DNA of 64,000 nt, from contig NZ_CP115543.1 in the NCBI RefSeq assembly GCF_031834615.1, positions 2,367,001 through 2,431,000 of the forward strand, given 5' to 3'. Below the pieces are notes generated by a model. It did no database searches. It had not been told where the DNA came from and saw only the letters and a list, made by a program, of their open reading frames with translations. Positions 63,888 to 64,000 of this stretch are shown piece after piece. Within the stretch, counting starts at the first letter, position 1, and each line of letters opens with the position of its first letter. The DNA is from Stenotrophomonas aracearum. Lineage in GTDB: Bacteria; Pseudomonadota; Gammaproteobacteria; Xanthomonadales; Xanthomonadaceae. A program made the position numbers and the translations under genes.

Positions 63888-64000
63888 CTCTATTCCTCCT
63901 CTATCCACCTAGATCATGTCCTGTCGACCTGCTACCCGTCGACCCTCTACAGGTAACCTGAGCAATACCTTGGCATCATCTCCTGTGGTGGTCGGGGTCG
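63888..64000. other. Window end, no gene found
   Basis: 113 bp beyond the PIN gene start. It should hold its promoter; no clear sites or attachment repeat are seen. Confidence 0.5.

Noticed and set aside
54996..64000. A second copy of the tRNA-Leu 3' end (right attachment site)
   Set aside because: I looked for the T-arm and acceptor sequence of tRNA-Leu in the rest of the window and did not see it. The right end is probably outside.

Overview
The window is high-GC, gene-dense chromosomal DNA, most likely from Stenotrophomonas or a close relative in the Xanthomonadaceae. The evidence is the protein repertoire (alpha-amino-acid ester hydrolase, imuA-imuB-dnaE2, a Tad pilus cluster with a DUF3613 gene), a LexA box close to the Xanthomonas/Xylella TTAG-N6-TACTA type, and palindromic GTAG-type REP (SMAG-like) elements carrying GCCGGGC-TCT-GCCCGGC. 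Species cannot be fixed from this alone.

Layout. 1-10.7 kb: a collinear Tad/Flp pilus operon (cpaA end, tadE, cpaB, cpaC, cpaE, cpaF, tadB, tadC, tadD, DUF3613, tadG). 10.7-17.4 kb: housekeeping genes (ABM-domain monooxygenase, SapC, two lipoproteins, lldD, VOC protein, MgtC-like protein, SDR, old-yellow-enzyme reductase). 17.4-22.4 kb: two secreted hydrolases (alpha-amino-acid ester hydrolase and a GH3 glycosidase with an extra N-terminal domain). 22.7-23.7 kb: an mqsRA toxin-antitoxin pair with its ACCT-N3-AGGT operator between the -35 and -10. 23.8-29.1 kb: the LexA-controlled imuA-imuB-dnaE2 mutasome. 29.2-38.6 kb: mixed metabolic and regulatory genes (yggS, two LysR regulators, an AsmA-like protein, VOC and RidA proteins, small envelope proteins, a LytS/LytTR two-component system). 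38.6-41 kb: an unrecognised cytosolic protein, then a ParD-like protein overlapping a complete methionine aminopeptidase gene. 41.1-47.1 kb: an apparent four-gene amino-acid decarboxylase operon (DcaP-type porin, AdiC-like antiporter, LdcA/AdiA-like decarboxylase, CDF-type transporter). 47.4-52.2 kb: dsbG-like gene, AraC/GlxA regulator, and a MerR regulator with a copper P-type ATPase. 52.2-53.4 kb: four tandem tRNA-Ala(GGC)/tRNA-Glu(TTC) pairs, each with its own promoter. 53.4-54.8 kb: a SRAP-domain protein and a stand-alone receiver protein.

From 54.9 kb to the end lies an integrative element. It begins at tRNA-Leu(CAA) with a tyrosine integrase and continues with lower-GC, looser DNA: an AlbA_2-domain protein, a SieB-type superinfection-exclusion protein, a serine recombinase, unknown genes, a winged-helix regulator preceded by an overlapping 52-residue ORF, and a PIN-like (DUF4935) protein. 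The mix of phage exclusion, a putative nuclease and two recombinases suggests a defence-type genomic island; its right end was not found in the window. This island and the ParD-like/aminopeptidase pair are the best candidates for undescribed biology.
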